NCBI GenBank assembly: GCA_003142255.1
Contig: PLLO01000005.1
Location: 1-64,000, forward strand
Origin: Bacteroidales bacterium
GTDB lineage: Bacteria; Bacteroidota; Bacteroidia; Bacteroidales; VadinHA17
Length of the DNA: 64,000 nt
Direction of reading: 5' to 3'
Shown: positions 62,130 to 64,000 of the stretch, in pieces
Position numbering within the stretch: the first letter of the stretch is position 1
Layout: every line of letters begins with the position of its first letter
Position numbers and translations under genes: made by a program
Notes under the pieces: model-generated
Told to the model about the DNA's origin: nothing
What the model saw: only the letters and a program-made list of their open reading frames with translations
Database searches by the model: none

Positions 62130-62798
62130 TCAGAGCTTAAGATTATAATTTAGTGAAATAATGTTGATGTCGGACAATTTTGGGAGATAATCGCGCTGAT
62201 AAATATATTCAACCTCAACAGAATGCATTTTTGATATTTTATATTCAAGGCCAAAAGAGAACCGGTTCTTCCCTATCAGCCTTTCAGAATTAGCAAACAT
62301 TGGAGAAAATGATTCATAGTAAACATACGGATTCAGAGGGAACGACTGGGTTCTGTACAACGTTTTAACCTTGAACCTTCCTGTGTAATCAGGAAATTTG
62401 TCTGTATAATATTCAAGGTAAGTCTTTACCCTTGTCTGGAACCTTAAACGTCCTGAAAATGTAAAATTGGAGAGCTTTACGTCTCCCTTGAGATCAAGGA
62501 ATGCCTTATGCTGAAAATGATATTTTGAATCATTTTCAAGAGCGGAGGTCAGCCTGTATGAAATTTCAGCGTCAATGTTCTTGGTTATCTTATAAGCTAA
62601 CCCCGTTTCAAGAAATCCCTGTTCGACTTTGGAAGCCTTCTGGAATGTTCTCAGCATACCCGAAGCTGCAAAGTCAAATTTATTTGATATTCCCTTTTTT
62701 ACTGAGGCTCCGTACCATATACCGAAGTCTTTATCCTGTGCCGAGAGTGACAGGGTTAAGACTCCCACGATTAGAACCGCCCCGAATCTTCTAATCAT
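62130..62798 (-). CDS. DUF2490-family outer-membrane protein
   Basis: A secreted protein of about 222 residues, mostly beta strands, ending in NIISLNYNLKL as in outer-membrane barrels; DUF2490 family, function unknown. The signal peptide is RRFGAVLIVGVLTLSLSAQ. Four ATG codons in a row of five triplets (62798-62810) could start translation; 62798 gives the shortest, cleanest signal. The gene overlaps the 3' end of the DUF4956 gene. Confidence 0.75.
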   Translation of the reverse strand: MIRRFGAVLIVGVLTLSLSAQDKDFGIWYGASVKKGISNKFDFAASGMLRTFQKASKVEQGFLETGLAYKITKNIDAEISYRLTSALENDSKYHFQHKAFLDLKGDVKLSNFTFSGRLRFQTRVKTYLEYYTDKFPDYTGRFKVKTLYRTQSFPLNPYVYYESFSPMFANSERLIGKNRFSFGLEYKISKMHSVEVEYIYQRDYLPKLSDINIISLNYNLKL

Positions 62799-63492
62799 CG
62801 TCATCATCATCGTCTTTGTCATTTTCAACTTCGCCGTCAATTCCCGCATTAGTATCAGTCTCTTCAAAATATATTGTAATGATGCAGGTATCTTTAAGGA
62901 AGTCAATCTTGCCTGTTTCGATCCTGCTGATATTCTTTATACCTGTCCTCTCCTTGAGGTCAGCAAGAAGCTCATTGTACTTTTCGGGTTTTATCAGATC
63001 TATTTTTTCATAGTTGATGATCCTCGATGCTTCATGGCGGAGAAGCCAGATCTTTTCAAAACCGAAAGTGAAAAACAGAATTATGATGTTGGTAAAGAGT
63101 ACTTCAGCTACACTTGTATTGGTATCGGCCAGCGCATTTATAATAGATAATCCAATCACCAGGAATAGATAGGTCATTTCCCTGATAGGCATTGCATTCG
63201 TCCTGTACCTTATAATGCCGAAAATGGCAAAAAGTCCCAGGGCAAAACCAAGCTGCAGCTTGACATTCGCAAGCAGGTAGCATAAAAGAAAGATGACACA
63301 TGAGATCAGGATATATGTGAAAAGGTAATCCTTTCTTCTTGTCGTTGAATAATATAGCCACCTGATCAGGATCAGTATAACGACCATGTTCAGCGAGAAA
63401 CGGATGAACATCTCAAGAAAACTTGAGAAATCAATTAGTTCTATGCTGCCAAATGTGATTTTATCAGGAGCCAGCAGATTTAAAATATTCAT
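62791..63492 (-). CDS. DUF4956-family membrane protein
   Basis: A 233-residue protein with about four to five transmembrane helices (NMVVILILIRWLYYS, YILISCVIFLLCYLLANV, LGFALGLFAIFGIIRYRT, YLFLVIGLSIINALAD) followed by a cytoplasmic domain, and ending in an unusual run of seven Asp. DUF4956 proteins are regularly found next to VTC-domain polyphosphate polymerases, as here, but their role is not settled. It overlaps the VTC gene by 29 bp. Confidence 0.85.
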   Translation of the reverse strand: MNILNLLAPDKITFGSIELIDFSSFLEMFIRFSLNMVVILILIRWLYYSTTRRKDYLFTYILISCVIFLLCYLLANVKLQLGFALGLFAIFGIIRYRTNAMPIREMTYLFLVIGLSIINALADTNTSVAEVLFTNIIILFFTFGFEKIWLLRHEASRIINYEKIDLIKPEKYNELLADLKERTGIKNISRIETGKIDFLKDTCIITIYFEETDTNAGIDGEVENDKDDDDDDD

Positions 63493-64000
63493 TTTCGATC
63501 TTATTTAATAATAGTAATCTCTGTTTTAATATATTTTTCCTTGGCACATCAAGAAGCAGCGCATTGCCAATGCAGTACTTGCTGAACCCCACCGGGTGAA
63601 TGCCCGATTTTATGACTGCTGATCTGAATGGTGAATGACATGCAAAGGTCTCGCTTTTCAATTCAACAATGGCAATGTAAGGCAGTCCTATGCTCTTTCC
63701 GTTCATAGCTGTGAAATCCATCATGTAATCTATTGTGATCCTCTCATGTGTTTCGGTACCTACAAGAGTACTCCTTGTAAACTTGTTGCGCATAACCGGA
63801 TTAAGATCAAGCGTATTGGTTAAAATATGTTCATGAATGAATTCGGAGGCTTCGTTATCGATTGGACCGGAATCAAAATTATTTTTTAACCTCCATTTTA
63901 TCGTTCTGTTTTTATTTGTCTTTCTCTTCACCTCAAGGTATGTCGCTCCGGTAGCTTCGTATGTACGGTACCTCACTTTATGTCTCGATAGATTGCCTGT
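63464..64000 (-). CDS. VTC-domain (polyphosphate polymerase-type) protein, 5' end outside the window
   Basis: The frame is open to the right edge, so the N-terminus is missing. The visible 178 residues include KVRYRTYEATGATYLEVKRK and NKNRTIKWRLKNNF, the basic strands of the VTC/CYTH-like tunnel, and the catalytic-type acid strand PYIAIVELKSE. In yeast this domain makes polyphosphate; in bacteria the activity is inferred. It is followed by the overlapping DUF4956 gene. Confidence 0.8.
   Translation of the reverse strand, partial: TGNLSRHKVRYRTYEATGATYLEVKRKTNKNRTIKWRLKNNFDSGPIDNEASEFIHEHILTNTLDLNPVMRNKFTRSTLVGTETHERITIDYMMDFTAMNGKSIGLPYIAIVELKSETFACHSPFRSAVIKSGIHPVGFSKYCIGNALLLDVPRKNILKQRLLLLNKIENEYFKSAGS

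Overview
The window looks like a chromosomal segment of an uncultured or little-studied member of the Bacteroidota, most likely Bacteroidales-like. The evidence is the set of lineage-typical families (DUF4252, DUF4295, DUF6588-like, 7TM-AraC regulator, DUF4956 next to a VTC-domain protein, FISUMP fragment), the order rpmB-rpmG-DUF4295-ftsY, recurrent -7 boxes of the form TAnnTTTG with TTG about 20 bases upstream, and almost no Shine-Dalgarno sequences. Most of it is ordinary core and housekeeping sequence; no phage, integrase, insertion sequence or CRISPR array was seen.

Layout. 1-193: three tRNA-like 5' halves whose anticodon arm is a perfect hairpin. 348-4641: an SDR enzyme, then an ECF sigma / anti-sigma-like pair flanked by two DUF4252 proteins, then a secreted barrel-like protein. 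4771-6945: a long RelA/SpoT enzyme whose hydrolase site looks degraded. 6967-12289: a damage-tolerance cassette (DnaE2-like polymerase, Y-family polymerase) divergent from a LexA-like HTH-S24 repressor, with a promoter and two 17-bp palindromes in front of the repressor. 12290-20344: MobB-like NTPase, YtfJ-like protein, TypA/BipA, DUF2461, serine hydrolase, Memo-family lipoprotein, TPR protein. 20405-31006: gyrA, clpC, rimO, ftsY, DUF4295, L33, L28, cinA and an HD hydrolase. 31007-31682: a 160-bp near-palindromic element, a tRNA-Gly mimic, tRNA-Gly(CCC) and tRNA-Thr(CGT). 31683-42012: M48 protease, fabG, sucD, AraC regulator, an outer-membrane protein / RND exporter / LolA-like trio, and mnmE.

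42027-50773 is the most accessory-looking part: a FISUMP fragment, a TPR lipoprotein with homogenised repeats, a beta-lactamase-family fragment, MarC, a 1,304-residue exported WD40-caspase protein ending in an EF-hand loop, a cold-shock protein, and an anaerobic sulfatase maturase. 50825-57168 carries a GH140-like glycosidase and a Ser-type sulfatase, which would need that maturase, plus small redox and membrane proteins and asnB. 57504-62118 is a TetR-controlled EmrA-EmrB-TolC-type efflux operon with an operator lying on its promoter. 62130-64000 is a DUF2490 / DUF4956 / VTC-domain set running off the right edge.

The points most worth following are the repressor operator pair (11384-11452), the in-phase A AAA AAG slippery heptamer at the end of the RND gene whose -1 frame stops on the next gene's ATG (39764-39781), the WD40-caspase-EF-hand protein, the tRNA mimics with hairpins in place of anticodon arms, and a candidate structured RNA or long-loop terminator at 32928-33014. 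All function calls rest on reading motifs by eye; no database search was run.
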